Shown: one piece after another, positions 35,252 to 44,619 of the stretch | Numbering within the stretch: position 1 is the first letter of the stretch | How the letters are laid out: each line of letters starts with the position of its first letter | DNA from: an uncultured Lachnospiraceae bacterium | GTDB lineage: Bacteria; Bacillota; Clostridia; Lachnospirales; Lachnospiraceae | Reading direction: 5' to 3' | Length of the DNA stretch: 64,000 nucleotides | Assembly: GCA_947564735.1 (NCBI GenBank) | Contig: CANOEC010000012.1 | Coordinates: forward strand, 38,860-102,859 | The notes under the pieces: model-generated | Told to the model about the DNA's origin: nothing | Database searches by the model: none | What the model saw: only the letters and a program-made list of their open reading frames with translations | Translations under genes and position numbers: made by a program

Positions 35252-36145
35252 ATGCCATCGGAAATAAAATGGAACAATCGATTTAATATCGGTGTGGAAA
35301 GTATTGACAGAGCACACCAGAAACTTTTTTCAATCGTCGGTAAACTGATTGCCCTCAACGAAGATACGGCAAAACAACAACATGCATGTAGAGAGGGCAT
35401 TAAATATTTCAAAAGCTATACCATTAAACATTTTGCAGACGAAGAAGCATACATGCAGTCCATCAACTATGCCGGATACGCTATGCATAAAAGTCTCCAT
35501 GACAATCTTCGGGACAAAACGCTCCCCGCTCTGGAAGAAGAACTGGAAGAGCAGGAATATTCCGTTGAATCGGTTCAGCATTTTCTCGGTATCTGTATTG
35601 GCTGGCTGAACGGTCACATTATGGTCGAGGATCGTGCCATCACTGGCAAAAACGCCAATAAATGGGTACACCAGACTTCCGAGGATGACCTTAATTTCCT
35701 CTCCAAAGCAATCCTGCAGGGACTACAGGTACTGTGTCAGACAAAATCGCAGATAGTCAGCCTGCATTACGGCGGCGAGAAGTTTTCTGCTGCCAACACG
35801 CTCTGTTATCGTCTGACTTATGTTTCCAAACATAAAGAAAAGGGGAAAATCCAGCTCTATCTGGTGTATGAAGAACCTCTGATTCTCCAGACTCTCACAG
35901 AGATTCTTGGTGAAGACATCAAACGCATAGACAAGACCTCCATCTATGCCATGAAGATTTTGTCCGAACAGTTTGTCGATTATATCAAATCGCACTTTAC
36001 ATTCGACAAAAGTTACCGGCTGGAGAAGAATGATATGATGACTTTCGACCAGTTTGTGCGCACATTCGACAAACAATACCCGCCTTACAGCCTCCTGTTC
36101 AGCACAGAGGGCAAGGGATATTTCGCGTTCTGTGCAATTCTATAA
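35252..36145 (+). CDS. Bacteriohemerythrin fused to a CheX-like C-terminal domain
   Basis: 297 residues. Residues 1-135 form a hemerythrin di-iron helical bundle with all seven ligands in place: His22, His60, Glu64, His79, His83, His122 and Asp127. It binds oxygen (or NO). Residues about 160-297 form a second domain whose pattern (GGEKFSAANTLCYRL, ILTEILG-like helix, late EQFVDYIKSHF helix) resembles the CheX/CheC phosphatase fold; I rate that weaker because the catalytic ExxN motif is not obvious. Start after AAAGGAG. A link between oxygen sensing and signalling is inferred. It is convergent with the kinase at 36188. Confidence 0.82.
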   Translation: MPSEIKWNNRFNIGVESIDRAHQKLFSIVGKLIALNEDTAKQQHACREGIKYFKSYTIKHFADEEAYMQSINYAGYAMHKSLHDNLRDKTLPALEEELEEQEYSVESVQHFLGICIGWLNGHIMVEDRAITGKNANKWVHQTSEDDLNFLSKAILQGLQVLCQTKSQIVSLHYGGEKFSAANTLCYRLTYVSKHKEKGKIQLYLVYEEPLILQTLTEILGEDIKRIDKTSIYAMKILSEQFVDYIKSHFTFDKSYRLEKNDMMTFDQFVRTFDKQYPPYSLLFSTEGKGYFAFCAIL

Positions 36146-36161
36146 CGATTTCTTATATAAT

Positions 36162-36189
36162 AAAAAAGCCGGCTTCGACCGGCTTTTTT
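36162..36189. terminator. Bidirectional terminator, hemerythrin and histidine kinase genes
   Basis: Perfect AAAAAAGCCGG (36162-36172) with CCGGCTTTTTT (36179-36189), loop CTTCGA. It serves both convergent genes; the kinase stop codon overlaps the last T bases. Confidence 0.9.
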
Positions 36190-37567
36190 ATATGCCAAAC
36201 ACAAGTCCGATGCACATGCCCTCCCCGGTTCTCCTAGCAAAGATATCGCCTTCCATCTTAAGCATCATCTGCCTTGCTATATAGAGCCCCAGCCCGTTTC
36301 CGGACTTATCCTGCGCATTGCTTCCCCGGAAGAAACTGTCGAACAGATGCGGTATCTCATTTTGCGGTACCGGCACGCCCGTATTGCATACCTCTATAAC
36401 CTGACAATAATCCTCCTCATACAAATTCAGCCGGATGGAACGTCCGTCGCCATATTTTACGGCATTTTCCATTAGGTTTTCCATGACTTCGACGGCACGG
36501 TCCATATCGCCCTTTAGCAGCTTATCCTCATATGCACCGATTACAAATTCCGTCATTCTCAATCTGCATTTCGGCGCATAAATTTCTCTGATTTTCTCCA
36601 TATATTCCCGCAGATAAAATTCCGAATTTACCACCTCGATGTCAAGAATATCCTCGCTTGCCGTGTTCACAATCTTCTGCACAAACTCTTCTATTTCCTT
36701 TGCATGATTCTCTATCCGCGACGCAGCATGTTCTTTCTGTTCCTCCGTTTCATAAACGCCTTCCTTCAGTGCCTTGGCATAGAGCTTAATTGTACTTAAG
36801 GGGATCTTGATGTCATGGGATATCGACAGGAGCAGCAGTTTTTTTTCCTTTTCCAGACGCAGTGTCTTTTCTTTGGACGCATTCAGTGTATCCCGCAGCA
36901 TGGATATGCCCCATACAAATCTGCCGAAAAACCGTTCCCGGTTCTCTTCCACATCCACCTGCATATTTCCTTTTGCCAGCTCATAGGGCATCTGGCTGAT
37001 TACATGAAAAGGCCGGATAATCCGCACCCTGATATACCAGAGCACAGAAAACATCGTCAGGAATAAAATAAAAAGCGCTGCCTCCGCTATCCACATTACA
37101 CGGCTGTCTTTTCTTCCGGCAAGATAGTCAAATCGTACAACCCCTTCCAGCCTCCCCTCCACTACAAACGGATATACGACGCTGCTCACCCCGTTATGAT
37201 TCTTGTAAAAGGCAAGAAACGCTTCCGTATCGTATGCAGTCTGTTCCCCTTCCCTGCGGGTTTCTAAATAATTTGGCGTTCCGGCATCTGTTTCTGTTCG
37301 TGCTTTGGTATCCGTTTCTGTTTGTACTTTGGCATCTGTCTGCGCCTGCACCGGCAGAAAATACACCTGCTTCACATATTCCGCATCACGCAGCTCCGGC
37401 TCCGAAAATGCACCTGCCGCTTCCATTTCCTGCATCATCCGATTGATTTCCACTTTATAGCCGCTGTCTTCCCCGGCATTCCCGTTCCTGTATGCCACAT
37501 ACAGCAATACAGCAATGACCAGATAAGTCAATATGAAAGCGACTGTCATTTTATTATATTTCTTCAT
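36188..37567 (-). CDS. Two-component sensor histidine kinase
   Basis: 459 residues. Two transmembrane helices (about 7-25 and 165-185) frame an outer sensor domain of about 140 residues with a threonine/alanine-rich repeat (QTDAKVQTETDTKARTETD). A HAMP-like region, HisKA with SISHDIKIPLS, then HATPase boxes NLMENAVKYG, FDSFFRG and GNGLGLYIA follow. It probably phosphorylates the regulator encoded just upstream (37554), whose stop it overlaps. The ATG at 37567 fits better than a codon 15 bases upstream. Confidence 0.92.
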   Translation of the reverse strand: MKKYNKMTVAFILTYLVIAVLLYVAYRNGNAGEDSGYKVEINRMMQEMEAAGAFSEPELRDAEYVKQVYFLPVQAQTDAKVQTETDTKARTETDAGTPNYLETRREGEQTAYDTEAFLAFYKNHNGVSSVVYPFVVEGRLEGVVRFDYLAGRKDSRVMWIAEAALFILFLTMFSVLWYIRVRIIRPFHVISQMPYELAKGNMQVDVEENRERFFGRFVWGISMLRDTLNASKEKTLRLEKEKKLLLLSISHDIKIPLSTIKLYAKALKEGVYETEEQKEHAASRIENHAKEIEEFVQKIVNTASEDILDIEVVNSEFYLREYMEKIREIYAPKCRLRMTEFVIGAYEDKLLKGDMDRAVEVMENLMENAVKYGDGRSIRLNLYEEDYCQVIEVCNTGVPVPQNEIPHLFDSFFRGSNAQDKSGNGLGLYIARQMMLKMEGDIFARRTGEGMCIGLVFGI

Positions 37568-38234
37568 ATTTGTAACCCACACCCCATACGGTCAATATCC
37601 TCTTCGGATGCTTCGGGTCTTCCTCTATCTTATCCCGAAGCATCTTAATATGCACGGTCAATGTCTGGTTTTCACTGAAGCTGTCCACGCCCCATATCGT
37701 ATCAAACAAATATTCTTTTCGCAGCGTCTTGCCGGGATTTTGTACAAACAATAACAGAAGTTCATACTCCTTGACGTTAAGCGCCGTCTTCACATGATTG
37801 ACATATACCTGCTTTGCCTCCGTATCGACGGATATGCCGCCGGAGCTGATTATCACACTATCCTGCTTCATACTGTACTCGCGCCGCATGAGCGCTTTGA
37901 TCTTTGCACAGAGAATCTCCATATCCACCGGCTTTTCTACATAATCATCCGCCCCTTGTATGAAGCCGTTCATCTTATCCTCTTTGTCCGCTCTTGCGCT
38001 CAGGAAAAGAATCGGTGTATTACTGTGCTGCCTGACCGCAGCGCATACTGCAAACCCGTCCATGTCGGGCAAAGACACGTCCAGAATCATCAGCTTCACT
38101 CTGTTTTTTGCTAAGTATGCAAGCGCTTCCCCGCCGGTAAAGACACCCTGCACAAGATAACCGTCCCGTTCCAAAAAAACCTGCATCAATTCATTCAATT
38201 CACGGTGGTCTTCCACCAGCAGAACATCTGTCAT
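37554..38234 (-). CDS. OmpR/PhoB-family response regulator
   Basis: 226 residues. Receiver domain with phospho-accepting Asp52 (LMILDVSLPD), conserved Lys in VEKPVD, and a C-terminal winged helix (about 130-225, with KEYELLLLFVQNPG and HIKMLRDKIEEDP). Ribosome site AAAAGGAGC. It likely controls the ABC genes upstream (38284-41485). Confidence 0.95.
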   Translation of the reverse strand: MTDVLLVEDHRELNELMQVFLERDGYLVQGVFTGGEALAYLAKNRVKLMILDVSLPDMDGFAVCAAVRQHSNTPILFLSARADKEDKMNGFIQGADDYVEKPVDMEILCAKIKALMRREYSMKQDSVIISSGGISVDTEAKQVYVNHVKTALNVKEYELLLLFVQNPGKTLRKEYLFDTIWGVDSFSENQTLTVHIKMLRDKIEEDPKHPKRILTVWGVGYKYEEI

Positions 38235-38283
38235 AACAGCTCCTTTTACAAAATGACTATCTCAGTCAACTATTTTGGACGCA

Positions 38284-39054
38284 TCAGAATCCCATCTCCA
38301 TCAACCACACAGAAAGCTTTTTCTCCCGCTCTCTATTTTCTTCCTGACCGCTATACTTACCAAACACATACTCTCCCTTGATGCTTCCATCCTCAATATA
38401 GAGCACTCTGTCGCTCTTCGCCGCCACCTTCATGTCATGGGTAACCAGCATGATCGTCGTCCCCTCCGCATTGATACGGTTTAACTCCCTCATGACCTCC
38501 TTGGAATTTTGCTGGTTCAGTGCGCCGGTCGGCTCGTCGGCAAAAATCATCTTCGGCCGGTTGATGAGACTGCGGCAGATACACGCCCGCTGCAGCTGAC
38601 CGCCGGACACCTCATTGATATCATGTTCCGCAATTTCACTGATGCCGAGCTTATGCATCAGTTCTTTTGCCCTGTCATTGATTTTCTTTCTCTGCTCTTT
38701 TCCCTTGCCATTCTCAGACTGATATGCCGGCAAAATAATATTATCATAGATACTCAAATTTTTTAACATATACATCTGCTGAAAAATAAATCCCATCTCG
38801 TTCAGGCGCAAATCGCTCATCTGCGCTGCATTGAAAGTATTGATATCTTTTCCCAGAAACTCGACCCTGCCCGCCGTCAGATGATCCATTCCGCTGACCG
38901 TATACAGAAGCGTTGATTTACCCGAACCGCTCGGTCCCATGACTGCCACCATCTCGCCCTGTCCAATCTCCATATTGATATTTTTCAGCACATTATTCTG
39001 CCGTTTATTGATAATATAAGTCTTACACAAATCTTTCACTGTCAATGTATTCAT
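38284..39054 (-). CDS. ABC transporter ATP-binding protein (LolD/BceA type)
   Basis: 256 residues. Walker A GPSGSGKST, signature VSGGQLQRACICR, Walker B MIFADEPTGALN. This is the MacB/BceA subgroup, which works with large FtsX-type permeases. The start at 39054 has GGAAAGGG; a frame to 39123 would overlap the permease end. Partner of the gene at 39110. Confidence 0.92.
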   Translation of the reverse strand: MNTLTVKDLCKTYIINKRQNNVLKNINMEIGQGEMVAVMGPSGSGKSTLLYTVSGMDHLTAGRVEFLGKDINTFNAAQMSDLRLNEMGFIFQQMYMLKNLSIYDNIILPAYQSENGKGKEQRKKINDRAKELMHKLGISEIAEHDINEVSGGQLQRACICRSLINRPKMIFADEPTGALNQQNSKEVMRELNRINAEGTTIMLVTHDMKVAAKSDRVLYIEDGSIKGEYVFGKYSGQEENREREKKLSVWLMEMGF

Positions 39055-39109
39055 ATGCTTTCCCTTTCCTGTCTCTCTTTTCCAATCATGCATCTTTTCT
39101 GTTCCCACG

Positions 39110-41485
39110 TCACTCGATATCATTTACCTCTTTCAAGTCCACCTTCTTCACACCGCCTGCGCACAACGCGGCGGTAATGCCCGTCACCGCAAACAACAGC
39201 AGCGGATATCCCACATATACCTCTGCACTTCCCATGACAAGCTGAATGGATGTGGCTCCCATCATGGCAAAAATCGGACCGATAAGATAGGGCGCAAGAA
39301 GATCGGATAATAGTGTTCCAAGCACCACCGACGCTGCCAGAAGCAGTAACACCCTTGCGGTCTGCCAGCCCTTCACCGCATGGTCAGCAAAACCGATGCT
39401 CTTTAAGAGTGCAATATCCCCGCGTTCCTTCGCCATCAGCGTCTTCATCAGAAGTACCGTAATCAGACTGTTAATGACCAGTACGATTGCCACAATAAAA
39501 TAGGTCAGCGTATCAATCTGTTCAATGATGCCGCCAATCATACTATCAAGAAATCCTTTGGCATCCATAATTTTGTAATCCGGAAAAATCTCTTCCAGCT
39601 TTTCACACGCCTCCTTGCTCTCCATTCCCTCTATCTCTACCTGCACACACATGATTCCTCCCGCATACTCCGGGTCCATCTTGGCGCTCCTGCTCACCCG
39701 GTATCCCTGTCCCATATTTATCATGGACTGGTAGGTTCCCGTAATGATCATATCCTGCGTTCGATCCTTCATCTTGAAATGAATCGTATCCCCGATACCC
39801 ACTCCCATGTCTTTAGCTGTAATCTCTGTAATCATCACTTCATTGGCATATTCCGGCTCCCTGCCGGACAGTATGCTGTAATGCCGCTCCCAGCTTCCCA
39901 TCGCCTGCAGCCCATAATAGGAAACACATTCTTCGGGATTCTCAGAATAGCACGGAATCATATATCCCATATCCGTTCCTGTCACCGCCTTAATTCCATG
40001 TTCGGCAAGCGTCCTCTCAATCTCTTCCATATCCTGAAACAGACCGTCCATATCCACGATATAACTCTCTCCCCTGCCGGTGTCCAGATAGACATCCGAC
40101 GGACTGATAGAAAATTCACTGATGATCCCGTCGCTTTTTAAGGTATTTGCCGCGCTAAGCGGAAGCAGAATTAACATCATTCCCAGACAGAAGGTCACAA
40201 TCAGTACGCCAAATCGCTTAACACTGCTCATGATATCATTTATTGCCAGATAAAAATACGGCCGCATTCTTGCCCTCTTCCAGAATCGCAGACGGCTTTT
40301 TGCCTTGTACCGCTCTCCGTCAGAACCGCTTCTGATTGCTTCCATTGCAGATATCTTCTTTAATTTTCCAATGCATACATAACAGAATAGGAGCACAACG
40401 CCTACAATGACAGCCGCACACACCATGTTGATCACAAAATTCTGCTGTGTCCTTTCCACCACAATATTGACGATTGCCCGCTTTAGAATGGCTTTGCCAA
40501 ACGGTACGCTGAAGACCAGTCCAATCAACGCGCCGGAAACGGAGAGTGCGAGATATTTCACAAGATACAGCCCTTTTATTCCGACATTCCTTAACCCGAT
40601 TGCTTTCATGATGCCGATTTCTTTGTAGTCCTCCTGCAAAGTAAATACAATCGTAAACCGAAGTACCAGAAATGCCAGCAGAATCAAGCAGATACTCACC
40701 ACAATCAGAATCGCCGCAATTAACATATCCATGATATAGCACATGCGGATTGTTTCCGGTCCATCGATGGCGCTGATGACCGTAAAATTCTGTTTGCTCC
40801 ACTCGCTCCGTGCCTTCTCCTCATCCAGAAAGTTCATGTTATAAATCCGGGTACGCACCAAATCCTTCTGCTTATCAAACACCGCATAATCCTCCTGTGT
40901 GATAAACAAACGTTTAAATCCCATCATGGAGGAGCCGTATACCGCATCTTTGACAATAGCGGCAATCCGAAATTCCTGTTCTTCCTCTCCCACTCGGAGG
41001 GAAACCTTATCACCCACCTGCAGATTGTTTTCATCCGCCTCTACCTTCGGAAATGCAATCTCACCGGGGCTTAACGTCAGTGCTTCTCCCTCGTTTGTAT
41101 AAACCTTCGTAAAATTTGACGGAATCGTTCCCACAAACAGCGTGTTACTTCTCTCATATGCCGTTTGTCCGGCATCCGCCTGACACTCCGTGATTGTCAC
41201 GTCCTCGTTCACCAGATTAAATCCGTCAATTATCTCATACTCGGAAAGCCACTGCTGTCCCTCAAGAAAATCGGCAATCTCATCCGACTTTCCGTCCGTC
41301 AATGCAACCGCAAAAAAATCCGGCACCTTGGATAACTTTAGGAAATGGTCGATCGCCCCGTTCACCGCGATCAGATTGTCCACACTGCTTGCCAGAAACA
41401 TCGACGCAAGAATAATAAACAACAGCAAAATAAAATTCGTTGTTCTCTTTCGTTTTAAATCCTTTTTCAGTATCCGTAAAAACAT
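39110..41485 (-). CDS. FtsX-type ABC permease (BceB/VraG-like)
   Basis: 791 residues with one N-terminal helix, a large outer domain (about 40-250), three helices (about 255-380), a second outer segment (about 450-650) and a last helix bundle, the layout of permeases that expel or free targets of antimicrobial peptides. With the ATPase, regulator and kinase downstream it forms a four-gene module. Unlike classical Bce systems the kinase has a sizeable outer sensor domain. The drug or peptide recognised is unknown. Confidence 0.88.
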   Translation of the reverse strand: MFLRILKKDLKRKRTTNFILLLFIILASMFLASSVDNLIAVNGAIDHFLKLSKVPDFFAVALTDGKSDEIADFLEGQQWLSEYEIIDGFNLVNEDVTITECQADAGQTAYERSNTLFVGTIPSNFTKVYTNEGEALTLSPGEIAFPKVEADENNLQVGDKVSLRVGEEEQEFRIAAIVKDAVYGSSMMGFKRLFITQEDYAVFDKQKDLVRTRIYNMNFLDEEKARSEWSKQNFTVISAIDGPETIRMCYIMDMLIAAILIVVSICLILLAFLVLRFTIVFTLQEDYKEIGIMKAIGLRNVGIKGLYLVKYLALSVSGALIGLVFSVPFGKAILKRAIVNIVVERTQQNFVINMVCAAVIVGVVLLFCYVCIGKLKKISAMEAIRSGSDGERYKAKSRLRFWKRARMRPYFYLAINDIMSSVKRFGVLIVTFCLGMMLILLPLSAANTLKSDGIISEFSISPSDVYLDTGRGESYIVDMDGLFQDMEEIERTLAEHGIKAVTGTDMGYMIPCYSENPEECVSYYGLQAMGSWERHYSILSGREPEYANEVMITEITAKDMGVGIGDTIHFKMKDRTQDMIITGTYQSMINMGQGYRVSRSAKMDPEYAGGIMCVQVEIEGMESKEACEKLEEIFPDYKIMDAKGFLDSMIGGIIEQIDTLTYFIVAIVLVINSLITVLLMKTLMAKERGDIALLKSIGFADHAVKGWQTARVLLLLAASVVLGTLLSDLLAPYLIGPIFAMMGATSIQLVMGSAEVYVGYPLLLFAVTGITAALCAGGVKKVDLKEVNDIE

Positions 41486-41585
41486 TTGTCCTGTCCCTTT
41501 CTAATAAGTAATTTGTTCCACAAATGACTTTCGTATTTGCGTTTGTCTGGTGACAGTGTATAACATGAATTATTAAAAAATCCTT

Positions 41586-41615
41586 AAAAAAACGGCGGGG
41601 ATCCCGCCGTTTTTT
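41586..41615. terminator. Terminator between hybrid kinase and ABC permease genes
   Basis: ACGGCGGG (41592-41599), loop GAT, CCCGCCGT (41603-41610), flanked by A7 and T6. On the minus strand it ends the hybrid kinase gene (stop at 41622). Confidence 0.88.
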
Positions 41616-41621
41616 ATGCTT

Positions 41622-44429
41622 TTACCTAATCAGCCGTTTCAATACGCTTTCCATCACTTCCGGATCCAGTGGTTTGGCGATATGTTCATTCATACCCGCA
41701 TCCTTCGCCGCCTGTACGTCTTCCGCAAAGGCATTGGCGGTCATTGCCGCGATGGGAATCGTCGAGGCGTCCGGTCTGTCAAGGCTGCGTATGGTTCTTG
41801 TCGCCTCGTGACCATCCATGACCGGCATCATGATATCCATCAGGATCATCTGATAGTCGCCCGGTTCCGAATCCTTGAATAATTCAACCGCCTCCATGCC
41901 GTTTGTTGCAAGCGTGACCTCAAGTCCCATCTCCTCCAGCATATATAGTGCAATCTCCTGATTCAGCTCATTGTCTTCCGCGACAAGGACATGTCTGCCC
42001 TTCAGCTCCACTCCCTCCTCCTGCCCCGTATCCGCTTTTTCATCAGATTCTGCAATCTTTATCGGAAGGATTACGGTAAATGTGCTTCCCACATCAACCT
42101 CGCTCTCTATCCGTATCGTTCCCTTCATGCCGTCTACCAGCTTTTTTGTGATAGTCATGCCAAGTCCCGTTCCCTGATACGTTGTTCTGGCACCGCCTGC
42201 CTCCTGCGTAAACGGTTCAAAAATATGCTCCTGATATTCTTTGCTCATACCAATCCCCGTATCGGAAATCACAAAGGAAATCTTTGCCACACCATTCTCC
42301 GAAGACAGTTCTCTGCACGAAAGATGAACACTGCCGGAAGGCTTATTGTATTTCACTGCATTACCGGCTATATTAATTAAAACCTGCTTAATATGCAGCG
42401 GGCTCCCTATAAAAAACTCATGCATCAGCAGCCCCTGCTCTTCAAAATCCGTTGTCAGATTCACATTGTACGCCGCCGCCTGACCCCCAACAATCACGGC
42501 ACAATTACACAGAAGCTCTTTCATACTGAATGTTTCATCGGTAAATTCTAAATTGCCGCTTTCCATCTTATTGATGTCTAAAACATCGTTAATCAAAGAC
42601 AGCAGATGCTCCGCCGAAGTCTTCATCTTTTTTCTGCAGTCTGCCTGCCTCTCTAAGTCTTCCGGGTTATTCTCCGCAATATTCAGCATTCCCATAATGC
42701 CGTTAATGGGTGTCCTCATGTCATGGGACATATGGGACAAAAATTCTGTCTTCGCCTGATTTGCCTTCTGCGCCTCCCGTATGGCAATCTGCAGTTCTTG
42801 GTTTTTTACCTCAAGAAGATGGTATGATTTCTTTCTCATGCGGGAAACCGCCCCGCCGAAAACAAGTACGGACAAAAGGATAATGCCTGAAATAATGATA
42901 ACATCCATGCTCTGATGCAGATAATCCATCCACTCATAGCTGTCATAGGAAATATTCATATACTGATTGATAATCTGTTCCTTCTCGTCAGTCGATATCA
43001 GACGCAGCGACTTATTTAACACACTAAACAACACCGGATCCACATCCTTTGCAGCAGCCAATGTACTGCCAGACTGGTACCGGTAGTTATCCCACTCAAT
43101 CAAGTTGGAAAATCTCTCGTTCTTGGACTGATAATTATACTCAATTGTATTAAGAAGCGTAACGTCTACATCACCATTTTTCACCATCAGCAGGCATTCT
43201 TTTGCCGTATCACAATAAAAAATCGGCTCTCCTATCCCGATTCTGTCCGCCCAATAGGTTCGTCCTTTGGTCAGCGCCAAGGACGCTTTGTTGTCTCTTA
43301 AAACAAAATCATTCTTGGAAACAATAACCGCGTTGTATGCCATAAATGCGCTTGTCAGCCTGACATCCTCATCCTGTGCAAGCTGCATGTTATTGGCTCC
43401 CACATAAAAGTCAATCGTCCCATCCAGCAAATGGTCTTTCCAATATTCATTCCGTTCAAGAGGAACAAACTCTATCGTAAGTCCGCTCCGCTTTGCAACC
43501 GTCTCTAATATCTGAATGTAGATTCCATCACTCTCCCCCTGTCGGTTGACATACGCAAGGGGTTTGGTATCCCTATAAAATCCGATTTTTATCAGTCTTC
43601 CACTGTTGATAAGCACCTGTTCTCCTGCCGCAAAGTTCTCCCGCCGGTCTCCATAATACTGGCTGACCAGCTCCTGATCGAACGGCGGCGTATCCACATT
43701 GATTTCCTCAATACCCCTGTTCAACTCGTCGAGCAGCGACGTATTTCCCTGCCACGTAATATAATAATAGGGCGCATACGCAAATTTGCCTACCAGTCCC
43801 TGTCCTTCCCGGACTTCCGTCAACGTGTGAACTGCAACGTCTATCTCCCCTGCATTAAGCGCCTCCTGTAATCCCTGCGTATTCTCATACTCCTGTAAAT
43901 TAGGATTGTCAATCCCGTTTCTCGCCAGATAATCCAGAAACTCGCTCTTGCGGATATAACTTCCCACGACGCCGAACTTCATATCCTGCATACGTTCAAA
44001 ATCCTCATAGGCAAGATTGCTGTCTTCCTTTACAAACAGACAACCGTATGTATAGCCGCTGGGCAGCGCCGCATAATCATAGACCTCGCTGCGCTCATTG
44101 GAATACTGTGCCGACCCAACCAGATCCACCTCTTTTGCTTTCAACTTTGCCAGCGCATCATCCCAGCTGTCACAGTCCACATATTCCACGTTCCAGTCTG
44201 TGTAAATACATAATTCTTCCAGATAGGCAACATCCATACCGCCATAACCGCCGCTCTCCGAATAGGTATGATATCCTTCCATCGGAAAAAAAGCCACTCT
44301 CACGGTGCGCGGCGTTTTCGCAAAGACATTTGCCGGAAAAATCATCATCATAAACAATATGGCAGCAAAAAATATCGACATGCAATACCTCAAATGATTC
44401 CGATGCGTTTTCTTCATTTTTATATCCAT
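41622..44429 (-). CDS. Hybrid histidine kinase with tandem SBP_bac_3 sensor domains
   Basis: 935 residues. Signal-anchor helix (about 15-37), two periplasmic amino-acid-binding-type domains in tandem (about 42-275 and 282-510), a second helix (about 525-545), a short coiled coil, HisKA with His569 in SHMSHDMRTPI, HATPase (GTGLGM) and a C-terminal receiver with Asp865 (MILMDIMMP). It senses a small molecule outside, probably an amino acid or related compound, and needs a downstream Hpt. The orphan Hpt at 34599 is a candidate. GAAAGGAGC precedes the start closely; the second ATG four codons on is also possible. Confidence 0.93.
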   Translation of the reverse strand: MDIKMKKTHRNHLRYCMSIFFAAILFMMMIFPANVFAKTPRTVRVAFFPMEGYHTYSESGGYGGMDVAYLEELCIYTDWNVEYVDCDSWDDALAKLKAKEVDLVGSAQYSNERSEVYDYAALPSGYTYGCLFVKEDSNLAYEDFERMQDMKFGVVGSYIRKSEFLDYLARNGIDNPNLQEYENTQGLQEALNAGEIDVAVHTLTEVREGQGLVGKFAYAPYYYITWQGNTSLLDELNRGIEEINVDTPPFDQELVSQYYGDRRENFAAGEQVLINSGRLIKIGFYRDTKPLAYVNRQGESDGIYIQILETVAKRSGLTIEFVPLERNEYWKDHLLDGTIDFYVGANNMQLAQDEDVRLTSAFMAYNAVIVSKNDFVLRDNKASLALTKGRTYWADRIGIGEPIFYCDTAKECLLMVKNGDVDVTLLNTIEYNYQSKNERFSNLIEWDNYRYQSGSTLAAAKDVDPVLFSVLNKSLRLISTDEKEQIINQYMNISYDSYEWMDYLHQSMDVIIISGIILLSVLVFGGAVSRMRKKSYHLLEVKNQELQIAIREAQKANQAKTEFLSHMSHDMRTPINGIMGMLNIAENNPEDLERQADCRKKMKTSAEHLLSLINDVLDINKMESGNLEFTDETFSMKELLCNCAVIVGGQAAAYNVNLTTDFEEQGLLMHEFFIGSPLHIKQVLINIAGNAVKYNKPSGSVHLSCRELSSENGVAKISFVISDTGIGMSKEYQEHIFEPFTQEAGGARTTYQGTGLGMTITKKLVDGMKGTIRIESEVDVGSTFTVILPIKIAESDEKADTGQEEGVELKGRHVLVAEDNELNQEIALYMLEEMGLEVTLATNGMEAVELFKDSEPGDYQMILMDIMMPVMDGHEATRTIRSLDRPDASTIPIAAMTANAFAEDVQAAKDAGMNEHIAKPLDPEVMESVLKRLIR

Positions 44430-44619
44430 GCTCCTTTCTCAGTCCGCGATGTTTGGGGCTGATGCTGTATTCCTTCTGCAATTCTTGTGACGCTGGCTTC
44501 CAATCCTGCGTCTATTGTACAACATCTACAGATTTTTGGAAATATTTTCCCGGCAGAAATCATACTCTGCGTATATGCCATAACTGCATCACACCGCAAA
44601 ACAGGGGAGACACCGCTCC

